Assembly: GCA_013697725.1 (NCBI GenBank)
Contig: JACCWI010000048.1
Coordinates: forward strand, 1 to 52,353
Direction: 5' to 3'
DNA: 52,353 bases
DNA from: Tatlockia sp.
GTDB taxonomy: Bacteria > Pseudomonadota > Gammaproteobacteria > Legionellales > Legionellaceae
The notes under the pieces are model-generated. The model saw only the letters and a list, made by a program, of their open reading frames with translations, made no database searches and was not told the origin of the DNA. Positions 32,766-41,139 of this stretch are shown here, piece by piece. The position numbers were made by a program, and so were the translations under genes. Position 1 is the first letter of the stretch; every line of letters begins with the position of its first letter.

Positions 32766-34595
32766 ATGCACTCTAAATCGGAAGAATTAAGTACAGAGAA
32801 TCCATTAAAAGAGCAGGAAAATCATACAGATATCGGTAAAAAAAATTTTGAATCCAGCTGGTCTGAGCGATTTAAATTAATTAAAGATTATTTTGTAAAT
32901 TCCGATGAAAAATGGAAAGTTTGGCTTTTGGTTGGTGCCATTGTCTTATGCATCATAGGTTTTGTAGCTCTTAATGTATATACAGGATTCTTATTTACAG
33001 GTTTATGGGCAACCTTAACTGCAAGTACCTGGATACCTTTTCTTATTGCTATTGGAAAACTTGCTGCTGCACTTCTTGGACTAACTATTCTTGATTCTTT
33101 AAAAGATTTTCTGAAAGGAAAATTAATCATAAATTGGCGTGATTGGTTAACTAATAAATTTATAAAACTTATCGATGCCTTGGAATTAAAACGTACCTCA
33201 CCTGAAATAAAAAATATTTCTCAGCGTATTCAAGAAGATATTAAAAAATTTGTTTATTTAAGCGTTTATTTAAGCACAGAGGCTTTTAAATCTAGCCTCT
33301 CGTTACTTGTATTTATGGTAACTCTTTGGATTGTCGGAGGTACTTTAGCCTTTGTTGTCTTAGGATTAAATATTGTTATTCCAGGATACTTGGTCTGGAT
33401 AGCACTCATCATAGCTATTGCTGCTTGCGTGATTACCTATTACATTGGAAAACCTCTTCCTGAACTTAACCAAAAAGAAGATCAAGCCGAAGCGGATTTA
33501 AGGCAAGATCTCGATATTATGTATCATGATGCTGAAAATATTGCTTTGGAAAGAACAGAGCTTTACCATTTTAATGCCATTGAAACCGATAGAGCAATCT
33601 TAAAAGAAAATGCCAATAAGAAATTGGAAACTCAAACCGCTCTTGGTACATTTCAAACTCTTTATACAAATTTTTCCACAATCATTCCTTATCTTGTAAC
33701 CGCACCTCTTTATTTTATTGTGAAGAGTCTTCCATTAGATAGTGTTTTCCAAGTTGGCATGGCTTTTTCACAAGTTAGTTATTCTTTAGGCTGGTTCGCA
33801 AAATCTTATGAACAAATTAGTTTTTGGCAGACAAAGATGGATAGGATTATCGAAATTCAACATGCGATTGAGCAAGGAAAGCTTAATGGCAATCCTCAAT
33901 TGATTGATATTTCAAAAAAAAACATAAATTCAATTAAAGTTAAGCAACTATCTATATTTAAACCTCTGCCTTCAAGTACCGATTGCATAATACGTAAATT
34001 AAACCTGGAATTAAAGGAAGGCGAGCACACTCTTATCGGCGGAAATTCGGGTTCAGGTAAAAGTACTTTACTTAAAGTTCTATCTAATTCCTGGCTTTTT
34101 GGTAAAGGTAAAATTAGATTACCCAAAGGCAAAACCATGTTTTATCTACCCCAGATTCCCTCGCTACCCAATACTACGTTTAAAGGCCTCTTATCACACC
34201 CTGATCCCGTATCTAAATACACAACAGAGGAATATATTAAAGTGATTCGTGCCATCAAAGGTATGGATAATTTTATTGCTGTCCTAGATAAGAAAATGGA
34301 TTGGTCAATATTATCTGGAGGTCAGCGGCAACGAATTTCCTTTGCCAAAGCTTTATTAAAAAAACCAGATTGGTTGTTTTTAGATGAGGTATCCGCGTTT
34401 TTAGATGAAGAAAGTGAAAATTATTTGTATAAGTTGCTTAGGACAGAGCTTACAAATACAACTATTGTCAGCATAGCGCATAGGTCAACTGTAAAATCGC
34501 ATCATCACAGGTTAATTAAACTCGGTCCAAGTGTAGAGAACGTGATGGAAATTATTGCAGATGAAAAAACTGAGACAATGACGATGGCTATGTAA
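32766..34595 (+). CDS. SbmA/BacA-like ABC transporter (fused permease-ATPase)
   Basis: 609 residues. A membrane domain of the ABC_membrane_2/SbmA-BacA type (about residues 50-380; WKVWLLVGAIVLCIIGFVAL, LVFMVTLWIVGGTLAFVVLG, and the segment VGMAFSQVSYSLGWFAKSYE) is fused to an ATPase domain. Walker A GGNSGSGKSTLLK is at about 425, signature SGGQRQRISFAKALL at about 517, Walker B WLFLDEVSAFLDEE, and the switch His in SIAHRS. Relatives (BacA-related, Rv1819c, YddA) import peptides or cobalamin and matter for long-term intracellular survival. The N-terminal 40 residues are hydrophilic. Monocistronic. Substrate unknown. Confidence 0.9.
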   Translation: MHSKSEELSTENPLKEQENHTDIGKKNFESSWSERFKLIKDYFVNSDEKWKVWLLVGAIVLCIIGFVALNVYTGFLFTGLWATLTASTWIPFLIAIGKLAAALLGLTILDSLKDFLKGKLIINWRDWLTNKFIKLIDALELKRTSPEIKNISQRIQEDIKKFVYLSVYLSTEAFKSSLSLLVFMVTLWIVGGTLAFVVLGLNIVIPGYLVWIALIIAIAACVITYYIGKPLPELNQKEDQAEADLRQDLDIMYHDAENIALERTELYHFNAIETDRAILKENANKKLETQTALGTFQTLYTNFSTIIPYLVTAPLYFIVKSLPLDSVFQVGMAFSQVSYSLGWFAKSYEQISFWQTKMDRIIEIQHAIEQGKLNGNPQLIDISKKNINSIKVKQLSIFKPLPSSTDCIIRKLNLELKEGEHTLIGGNSGSGKSTLLKVLSNSWLFGKGKIRLPKGKTMFYLPQIPSLPNTTFKGLLSHPDPVSKYTTEEYIKVIRAIKGMDNFIAVLDKKMDWSILSGGQRQRISFAKALLKKPDWLFLDEVSAFLDEESENYLYKLLRTELTNTTIVSIAHRSTVKSHHHRLIKLGPSVENVMEIIADEKTETMTMAM

Positions 34596-34728
34596 GATTT
34601 GCTTCAACAAAAATTAATTAGCCTAATTAACTTACTAGCAATGTAGGAAACCTTCACAACTAAAGAACTCGATAAGCGTAATGAAAATGTGATAATATTT
34701 TTTTCTTTAAAGATAACAAGGGTTAAAT

Positions 34729-35103
34729 ATGAGTCAAAATAATAGTTTTTGTTGGGTGGATATTCCAGTTCTGGATCTGGACCGAGCTATCAGCTTTTAT
34801 TCTGCGGTGACTGCTATGACAATTCAAAAAATAGCTGAACATGGATTTGAATTCGGTTTATTTCCCCACACCGAAGATTCAGTCTCAGGCTGTTTAGTCG
34901 TGATTGAAGGCAAAAAACCTTCACAAAATGGTCCATTAGTTTATTTAAATGCTGAAGGTCGATTAGATCAAGCAATTTCAGCTGCTGAAAAAAATGGCGG
35001 CTCAGTTCTCAGTGCTAAAGAACAAATAGGCCCTTATGGCCATCGCGCCGTCATTCTTGATACTGAAGGTAATGCCATTGCTTTGTATAGTAGAGAAGCT
35101 TAA
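34729..35103 (+). CDS. VOC (glyoxalase/bleomycin-resistance fold) family protein
   Basis: 124 residues, a single VOC unit of two beta-alpha-beta-beta-beta repeats: WVDIPVLDLDRAISFYSAVT opens the first and PLVYLNAEGRLDQAISAAEK the second, ending with HRAVILDTEGNAIALYS. Metal-ligand Glu/His positions are only partly present, so an enzymatic role is unsure. AAGGG precedes the ATG. A hairpin separates it from the SPFH gene. Confidence 0.88.
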   Translation: MSQNNSFCWVDIPVLDLDRAISFYSAVTAMTIQKIAEHGFEFGLFPHTEDSVSGCLVVIEGKKPSQNGPLVYLNAEGRLDQAISAAEKNGGSVLSAKEQIGPYGHRAVILDTEGNAIALYSREA

Positions 35104-35116
35104 TCTTATCCCTCTT

Positions 35117-35149
35117 TTTTCGAAGGATAAATTGATAATCCTTCGAAAA
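35117..35149 (+). terminator. Hairpin between the VOC and SPFH genes
   Basis: TTTTCGAAGGAT pairs perfectly with ATCCTTCGAAAA around a 9-nt loop. It starts 13 nt past the VOC stop and ends before the AAGGAG of the next gene, so it likely ends the VOC transcript. Confidence 0.65.
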
Positions 35150-35174
35150 TTCTTACCCAACAAGGAGCGTTTAA

Positions 35175-36038
35175 ATGGGATCTATTTTAACATTTTCTAT
35201 ATTTATAATTTTGCTAATCTTTGCATCAGGGATACGTATCTTACGTCCCACAGAACGTGGCCTTATTGAGTTCTTAGGAAAATACAACCGTTTTGCTCAA
35301 CCCGGTTTTACATGGATAATTCCTTTCGTTGAAAAATTATACCGAGTTAATATCACTGAAATGTTAGTGGAAGCTGAACCTCAAGAAATTATTACTAATG
35401 ATAACCTAAATGCTATTGTTGATGCTCAAATTTATTACAAGGTAAGGGCCACTGAAGAAGACATTAAAAACGCAATTTATAAAGCTAATAATTATGCATT
35501 CCAAATAATCAATCTAACAAGAACAACGCTGCGGAATATTATTGGTACGATGACCCTAAAAGCAGCTAATAGCGAACGCAATAAAATTAATTCTGAACTA
35601 TTGAGAACACTTGCCACGGAAACAAGTAATTGGGGCTTAGATATAGTTCGTGCCGAGCTTAAAGAGATTAACCCGCCTAAAGATGTTCAAGAAACGATGA
35701 ACAAAGTCGTAAAGGCAGAAAATGAGAAAATTGCCGCAATTGATTTTGCAACGGCCACAGAAACAGCCGCAGATGGTAATAAACGAGCTGAAATTAAAAG
35801 AGCTGAGGGTATTAAACAAGCCCGTATCCTTGAAGCTGAAGGTGAAGCACAAGCCATTAAAACAGTAAATGAAGCAGCTGAACTATATTTTATTGGTAAT
35901 GCTCAGGTTCTTAGAAAGTTGGAGGCAGTTGAAAAATCGCTAAAAAACAATTCAAAAATTATTGTACCGAGTGGATCGCAATTAATTAATATTATTGGTG
36001 ATATGGCAGGAGTGCTTCCGACAGGGCAAGATAAATAA
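35175..36038 (+). CDS. SPFH/Band 7 (stomatin-like) membrane protein
   Basis: 287 residues. An N-terminal membrane anchor (ILTFSIFIILLIFASGI) is followed by the SPFH domain: RPTERGLIEFLGKYNRFAQP, then FTWIIPFVEKLYRVNI, VDAQIYYKV, TLRNIIGTMTL and the coiled-coil region AEIKRAEGIKQARILEAEGE. This is the stomatin/QmcA type that oligomerises in the inner membrane and organises proteases or lipid domains. There is no adjacent NfeD gene, its common partner. AAGGAG lies 8 nt before the ATG. Confidence 0.93.
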   Translation: MGSILTFSIFIILLIFASGIRILRPTERGLIEFLGKYNRFAQPGFTWIIPFVEKLYRVNITEMLVEAEPQEIITNDNLNAIVDAQIYYKVRATEEDIKNAIYKANNYAFQIINLTRTTLRNIIGTMTLKAANSERNKINSELLRTLATETSNWGLDIVRAELKEINPPKDVQETMNKVVKAENEKIAAIDFATATETAADGNKRAEIKRAEGIKQARILEAEGEAQAIKTVNEAAELYFIGNAQVLRKLEAVEKSLKNNSKIIVPSGSQLINIIGDMAGVLPTGQDK

Positions 36039-36134
36039 CTCAGCGTGTTACTATTATCTTTAATTTTGGTCGATTAATTATTAGCATACTCAACGAGGTT
36101 GCAAGGTCTGGTTTAGCACCACAAGGAATCTTCG

Positions 36135-36425
36135 ATGTCTAAAGAATCGTATATTTATCTCTTGACCAATAAATATAAGAAAGTTTTATATACTGGCGTC
36201 ACAACTGATTTGATACGCCGCATTTATGAGCATAAGAACAAATTGGCACCAGGCTTTACCCAAAAATACAATGTTGATCAATTAGTCTATTATGAGGTCT
36301 ACAAAAATATTAGTGTGGCCATAGAAAGAGAAAAACAAATCAAAGGCTGGTCTCGAAAAAAGAAAGATGAGCTGGTTAATTCCTTAAATCCTGAGTGGAA
36401 TGATTTATATCCTTCGATATGTTAA
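36135..36425 (+). CDS. GIY-YIG nuclease domain protein
   Basis: 96 residues, a stand-alone GIY-YIG domain (UPF0213 type): YIYLLTNKYKKVLYTGVT gives the two-strand motif, DLIRRIYEHKNKLAPGFTQK carries the conserved Arg and His, and AIEREKQIKGWSRKKKDELV the metal-binding Glu and helix. AAGGA precedes the ATG. Such single-domain proteins have no agreed function. An interspersed-repeat copy lies 54 bp after the stop, which may be chance. Confidence 0.92.
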   Translation: MSKESYIYLLTNKYKKVLYTGVTTDLIRRIYEHKNKLAPGFTQKYNVDQLVYYEVYKNISVAIEREKQIKGWSRKKKDELVNSLNPEWNDLYPSIC

Positions 36426-36478
36426 AGACCATACCACTGCAGGGAGGTTTGAAGGCAACAGATTATACAATTACAAAG

Positions 36479-36506
36479 GAGAGCCCTCGCTTCACTCGGG
36501 ATGACG
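36479..36506 (-). repeat. GTCATCCCGAG-type interspersed repeat beside the GIY-YIG gene
   Basis: On the minus strand: CGTCATCCCGAGTGAAGCGA followed by GGGCTCTCC. It matches the element at 18965-18993 with a few changes and lies between the GIY-YIG stop and the convergent gene ending at 36563. Confidence 0.7.
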
Positions 36507-36562
36507 GAGACTGTGGCGATGTTTGGAAGTAAATACTTCTTTTCAAATAAACGTTTTGAGCT

Positions 36563-38722
36563 CTAGAACGAACAGTAAGTTTTTTCAGCCATTTCCTCGC
36601 TTACTGCTGAGCTAGAACAACAGCAATAAAAAATATATAAAAGTGCTTTGCCTATAATTTCTAAAAGCCAAAAAGGATTCATACCGCAGTTGCAATCACT
36701 GTCATCTTTTTCCAAAGATAGTTTAGCTAAATGAGTGTTTTTGCGTGGTTCTTTGGAGTTAGCAGAAAATACTGATAACGAGGGGACTAAATTACTAGAC
36801 TTCGATAGCATTTCTGAAGTTTTAACTAATTGCTCAGGTAAAATTTCATCTATTATCAATGGCTTAAAGGTATCTATTAAGATTTGATTTATTTCAACTG
36901 ATTTCTCTTCAGGTGCTAAATCTGTGCTTAAACCAAGCTGAGAAATTCCCAACAGATTATTTAATCCAGGTTTAAAATCCACATGCTTTGATAATGAATC
37001 AGAAGCCTCAAATAGTATAGAATTCTCTAAAGAGTTTTCAATCGGCTGAAGAATAAAAGGCTGAACTGCCTCGTCTAAAACTTTTTGAAAATCTTTTAAT
37101 TTCTGATGAAAATTTTCAAAATCCTCATTTTCATCAAAATCTTCTTCACTATCGATAAAATTAGGAAACTCCTGCGTTCCCTGCCTTAACGTCAGCTCCA
37201 AAGCCTCTCTGAGCTTTTGTTCAAAAACTTCCTCAGATTCAAAAACAGGTTTCTCAACTTTTCTGCCAATGATTTCGAAAAAGAGGGTGGCGAGCGATTT
37301 ACTATCACCTTTTTTTAGATTTTCATCGACTACAGCAGTTTGCGCATCGACATAACGCAGAACCCTTTTAAATTTTCTGGCAATTGTTGTTGCCACTATC
37401 TTGCCATTGATAGTATCAGGGAATGAGTTAAGGGCTTTAATCCAATCACCACAATGGATTCCTAGCCTCGGTAAGCGCTGAAAAGGAGTGCTAAGATAGC
37501 CATCAATAGCTAGAGGCTCACCTTTTTTTCTAAGGAAATTCTCAATAGCAGTTGCGTTGAATGCATCTTTATTAATTAATTTTCTAAGTGCCGTATAGTT
37601 ATAAGTTACCCAAGCGCAGCTTTTAATCCGAAAATAAATATTTTCATTGTGCTCTGGATGTCCTAAGTTCAACTCAATTTGCTTTAGAATAGCAGTAACT
37701 TCCCTTAAGTTTTTTTGTTCAATGTCTTCTGGAATTACACTGTCCCATACTTTTTTATTAGCAGCTATCACGCCAAAGTTTTGTTTGGCTTTAGTTAATA
37801 ACTCCACCTCATCCTCAGTAAAATTTGAAGAATTAATGACCTCTAACGCATCAACTACTATTTCTGCCTGCGTTGAAAGTTTGTTTTCACCCGTTTTCAA
37901 TTCATTAAGATTTCTTTTCAAGTACAAAAACGCCGCTTTTTGCTCTGAAGATTGGATAATCAATGCATTTCTACTATTTAACATGTTTGGTGTTACGTAA
38001 TCGGTTGTACTTAGTGGCGTGTGGATGCCATCGGTTTTACCTCTGACCTGAGTCAGTCTCGCTATCTCTTTTACAGTTTCCCCATAGGTTTCATCAATAA
38101 AACCTTGACCCTTAATTTGCTCTAAGAGCGTGGTATTTTTTCCCTCATAATGATTCAAGTTTAAACTGACATTCGATGGTATCAATTCAGGATATTGGCT
38201 AAAATATTTTTTTAGGTTCATTAAAACATTGGGCTTTTCATTCGGATTAAGACTGCGATCATCATAAAAATCAAAGCTAATCATTTCTTCTGGATGTTTA
38301 GAAGCCATTTTATGCATTTGTGCATACAGAATTAAAAACTTGGTTTCGTCATATAACCAGTCACTATAAGAGCCCGTATAGTTGGGATCCATGGCTTTTT
38401 TAAAAGAGCTGCCCTCTGGCAGCCCACCAAAAATGTCTGCTAAAAGAAAATCGTCGAGTTCGGTTTTAAGATGTTCATTGATTTGCTTAATGGCAGGATA
38501 ACAAGAGCCTTTATTTCCTATTTTGCTATTGGTCAGATCAATTTGATGAGACTGCCGGGTTGAACCTACCATTGTGTACACTTTAGAAAAATTTAAATTT
38601 TCTTGGGCTATTTGCGCTAAAAAATCTGAATTATGAACAATAACATCTTTATTGGTAGACTTTATGTATTCAGAATGAAATAAACAACCATCAAAATCAA
38701 AAGAAAGAACACGAATGGACAC
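36563..38722 (-). CDS. Large effector-like protein with N-terminal HAD motif and Cys-rich C-terminus
   Basis: 719 residues from a GTG start with AGGA 7 nt upstream. The N-terminus VLSFDFDGCLFHSEYI has the HAD-phosphatase motif I (Asp9-x-Asp11); DDFLLADIFGGLPEGSSF and ISFDFYDDRSLNPNEK look like later motifs of the same domain, about 230 residues. A helical middle follows, in which LSTPFQRLPRLGIHCGDWIK at about residue 430 recalls the core helix of Dbl-type RhoGEF domains (weak). The tail has NPFWLLEIIGKALLYIFY followed by CCCSSS, a hydrophobic helix with a Cys cluster that could be lipidated in a host cell. Related HAD-type proteins occur among Legionella Dot/Icm substrates. Catalytic activity unproven. 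Confidence 0.75.
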   Translation of the reverse strand: MSIRVLSFDFDGCLFHSEYIKSTNKDVIVHNSDFLAQIAQENLNFSKVYTMVGSTRQSHQIDLTNSKIGNKGSCYPAIKQINEHLKTELDDFLLADIFGGLPEGSSFKKAMDPNYTGSYSDWLYDETKFLILYAQMHKMASKHPEEMISFDFYDDRSLNPNEKPNVLMNLKKYFSQYPELIPSNVSLNLNHYEGKNTTLLEQIKGQGFIDETYGETVKEIARLTQVRGKTDGIHTPLSTTDYVTPNMLNSRNALIIQSSEQKAAFLYLKRNLNELKTGENKLSTQAEIVVDALEVINSSNFTEDEVELLTKAKQNFGVIAANKKVWDSVIPEDIEQKNLREVTAILKQIELNLGHPEHNENIYFRIKSCAWVTYNYTALRKLINKDAFNATAIENFLRKKGEPLAIDGYLSTPFQRLPRLGIHCGDWIKALNSFPDTINGKIVATTIARKFKRVLRYVDAQTAVVDENLKKGDSKSLATLFFEIIGRKVEKPVFESEEVFEQKLREALELTLRQGTQEFPNFIDSEEDFDENEDFENFHQKLKDFQKVLDEAVQPFILQPIENSLENSILFEASDSLSKHVDFKPGLNNLLGISQLGLSTDLAPEEKSVEINQILIDTFKPLIIDEILPEQLVKTSEMLSKSSNLVPSLSVFSANSKEPRKNTHLAKLSLEKDDSDCNCGMNPFWLLEIIGKALLYIFYCCCSSSAVSEEMAEKTYCSF

Positions 38723-38867
38723 GAGGGAATCCTAAAAGACTATTTTGTGTGCATTCTATCTCAATTTTATTAACAGTTTATTAAGTCTTAGAATAATATT
38801 TACCCACCTTTGACACATAAAAACAGACACTGTACAATTAGAAAACACAAAATCGGGAATTATTTAA

Positions 38868-39761
38868 ATGAATACTACTCAAATCCTGCAACTGCATAAG
38901 CTAACCGTTAAACATTTCAATGACATTTTAGACAGTTACAAAATTTATGGTAATGTTCAAAATAAATTGAAACTTATAAAAGACAATATTCATATTTGCG
39001 CAACTTTTGAAGCACCCGGGCTTATTGTCTTGGATCAAGCTGCACCAATTCAAGGTAAGGAAGAATGGAACAAATTGTTTGCCGCAATGAGAAAATCACA
39101 TGATATTGTAAATAAATATTTAGCAGAATTTAGCGATAGCGACCAATACAAAGATAAATTTAAACTGGTTTTTGAGACAGTGCTACGAGTTGAATTATAT
39201 AGAGAGTATTCATCTATTGAAGCCAATATCCATCATAGGGAAAATTTTGGTCACAGCATGATTTCTTCATTCATTAATGCAGAGATCAACCAATTTATTA
39301 AGCTAACACCTTCTTTAACTAGAGATGAAAAAAATATTGTTCGAAGGCTGAAACTGGATTTAGAGAAATTAGGTGCTAGCTTTGAAAAAAACCTCGTGAA
39401 GCTTAATAGCCTAGATCATAAAGAGATAATAAAAGATCTCGCTTTTCAATATGAGTTAGAAGCGATGCAATTAATTCACAGCTTCCAAATTAATTATAAG
39501 TCTCAGAAAAGCCTGGTGCCCTTATTTCTTGCTCTCCTCCCTGTTATTACGGGAATAGGAATTATATATACCGTTGGTGCTTTAATTTATAGAGCAAAAG
39601 TGGGACATTATCTATTTTTTGATACACCTTCTCTTAGAAAAATCCCTGAGTCTGAGCAATTAATTCAAAAAGAAGATATTAACCGCTATAAACTTTTCAC
39701 TGCCTCCCCTGAATCAACTGCTGAAATTGTAAATGAACCTACTAATTCACAGTCAATTTAA
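38868..39761 (+). CDS. Hypothetical helical protein with one membrane segment; effector candidate
   Basis: 297 residues. The first 215 are helical and charged, with no signal peptide. One hydrophobic segment lies at about 217-242 (SLVPLFLALLPVITGIGIIY TVGALIYRA), followed by a polar tail of 55 residues ending NEPTNSQSI. Single-gene unit with a terminator 19 nt past the stop. Divergent from the HAD-motif gene (145 bp between). Not recognised. Architecture and context fit a translocated or membrane-associated accessory protein, but this is inference. Confidence 0.65.
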   Translation: MNTTQILQLHKLTVKHFNDILDSYKIYGNVQNKLKLIKDNIHICATFEAPGLIVLDQAAPIQGKEEWNKLFAAMRKSHDIVNKYLAEFSDSDQYKDKFKLVFETVLRVELYREYSSIEANIHHRENFGHSMISSFINAEINQFIKLTPSLTRDEKNIVRRLKLDLEKLGASFEKNLVKLNSLDHKEIIKDLAFQYELEAMQLIHSFQINYKSQKSLVPLFLALLPVITGIGIIYTVGALIYRAKVGHYLFFDTPSLRKIPESEQLIQKEDINRYKLFTASPESTAEIVNEPTNSQSI

Positions 39762-39779
39762 ATTCTTAAGATAAATTCA

Positions 39780-39810
39780 CTACGCCTCCTTTCATTGAAA
39801 GGGGGCGTAG
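39780..39810 (+). terminator. Strong hairpin after the gene at 38868
   Basis: CTACGCCTCCTTTC pairs along 14 bp with GAAAGGGGGCGTAG (one G-T pair) around loop ATT. The following AATTAACTTT has only a short T run. Confidence 0.65.
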
Positions 39811-40013
39811 AATTAACTTTAAAAAAATCTACTGTCTATAACTTAAGAAATTTATTTTGAGTTTTTTAAATTGATAGGCTAATAAAACAAATATTTAAAT
39901 TTTTTCAAAAATTGTAATAAATTTTTGAAAAAAGCAGTTTGGGAGTTACTGAACAGAATTAGTGCAATCCCCTGCCTCTGCTCATGTCTAATCTCACCCA
40001 ATAAATTCTTATT

Positions 40014-40922
40014 TTAGGTAGAGAAATTGTTATTTTCGCTTAAGCCAGGCCCACTAGATTCCCGTTTCGTAAGAATAAGTTTACCTTCTTTATCCATAAA
40101 CTTTAAATTTATGAAAGCTTCCCTGCTTCTATTGTCATAATCTTGAGCATGCCTAATAAGGTCAGCAAATGACTGGGTATAATCTAAATTAGTATGTCTA
40201 AAAATACCCCCAAACTCCGCTTTTGCTTTCTTTAATAATTTGCCATGTTCCTTAATGAATGCAACTTTCATATCTAAATTATCGTGGATATTTTTTATAA
40301 GGGTTTCTTGTTTCATTTTTTTAGGAGTTTGAGATATTTTATTTAACCAGCTTTCAACAGTTTTTTTACACTTGTTATCAACATCATAAATTACCACATT
40401 GCTTTCTGTACTGTATAAACTCCATGTTTGACGTAAATGTTTTATTAGATTGAGTCTTAGATTACAAAATGCTGATTTACTCGTATCCACAGAATTCTGA
40501 CGCTTAAATGCAGGAGAATTCCAATAAGCAACTATTGGAAAAATATTTAAAAAATCGACCGAAGAAGTGTAAGAATTTTTATCAAATAAACTATCATCAA
40601 AAATAGCGTTCAACTTGTATTTATCTACAAAAGCAGAAATTTTATTTTGAAATTTTTCACTCGCTTTTTCTTCTAAACAATGGCTGGCGCTTTTAATTAT
40701 TGTTATCAACAAAAATAGATTAAATGCATCTTCAGTGCCGGCTATTAACTTTTCTGAATATTTATTGAAATGTTCAAACACCCTAATAATCCGCTCGGCA
40801 AACTCGGTATGAGTGTTAGGAAAAAGTAAATACTGATTTTTATAACTCTGACATAAGAAAATAAATTCCTGTCGCAAAGTCTCTGTAATTTGAGTAGTAC
40901 TGATTTCTGTCTTTTGGTACAT
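40014..40922 (-). CDS. Hypothetical helical protein; effector candidate
   Basis: 302 residues, mostly helical, Lys-rich, no signal peptide or membrane helix. Segments such as LFLLITIIKSASHCLEEKAS and MKVAFIKEHGKLLKKAKAEF suggest an all-alpha fold. The C-terminus ends GPGLSENNNFST. An AGG lies 7 nt before the ATG. Flanked by a hairpin-rich gap on one side and the inverted-repeat element on the other. No family recognised. Confidence 0.6.
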   Translation of the reverse strand: MYQKTEISTTQITETLRQEFIFLCQSYKNQYLLFPNTHTEFAERIIRVFEHFNKYSEKLIAGTEDAFNLFLLITIIKSASHCLEEKASEKFQNKISAFVDKYKLNAIFDDSLFDKNSYTSSVDFLNIFPIVAYWNSPAFKRQNSVDTSKSAFCNLRLNLIKHLRQTWSLYSTESNVVIYDVDNKCKKTVESWLNKISQTPKKMKQETLIKNIHDNLDMKVAFIKEHGKLLKKAKAEFGGIFRHTNLDYTQSFADLIRHAQDYDNRSREAFINLKFMDKEGKLILTKRESSGPGLSENNNFST

Positions 40923-41014
40923 ATTGGCTACCTAAAATTCTATATTAATAATAATCAATTGTACTGGATTTAGCTTAAGCCAATATTAACGCTATTTAGT
41001 TTAAATACGCACTG

Positions 41015-41126
41015 CAGGGCGATTTCATCAAAGTTTTAAATCCCATCACTTTTAAATATTGAGCAAGGCTACCTTGAATGAATTTTCTTCCTTGGCAAAT
41101 TTTTAAACTTTGAGGAAATCGCCCTG
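41015..41126. repeat. 112-bp MITE-like element with 26-bp terminal inverted repeats
   Basis: Left arm 41015-41040 begins CAGGGCGATTTCATCAAAG; right arm 41101-41126 ends CTTTGAGGAAATCGCCCTG. The arms match at 24 of 26 positions when one is reverse complemented. The 60-bp interior is AT-rich and contains a small hairpin (CAAGG CTA CCTTG, 41064-41076). There is no coding capacity. I see no clear target-site duplication in the flanks. It fits a miniature inverted-repeat transposable element or a large structured transcription terminator between two converging-orientation units. Confidence 0.65.
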
Positions 41127-41139
41127 TTCACCGAATCAC

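Noticed and set aside
36563..36580. Possible CaaX prenylation box at the end of the HAD-motif protein (TYCSF)
   Set aside because: The Cys is third from the end, not fourth, so it cannot serve as CaaX; the internal CCC cluster is the better lipidation candidate.
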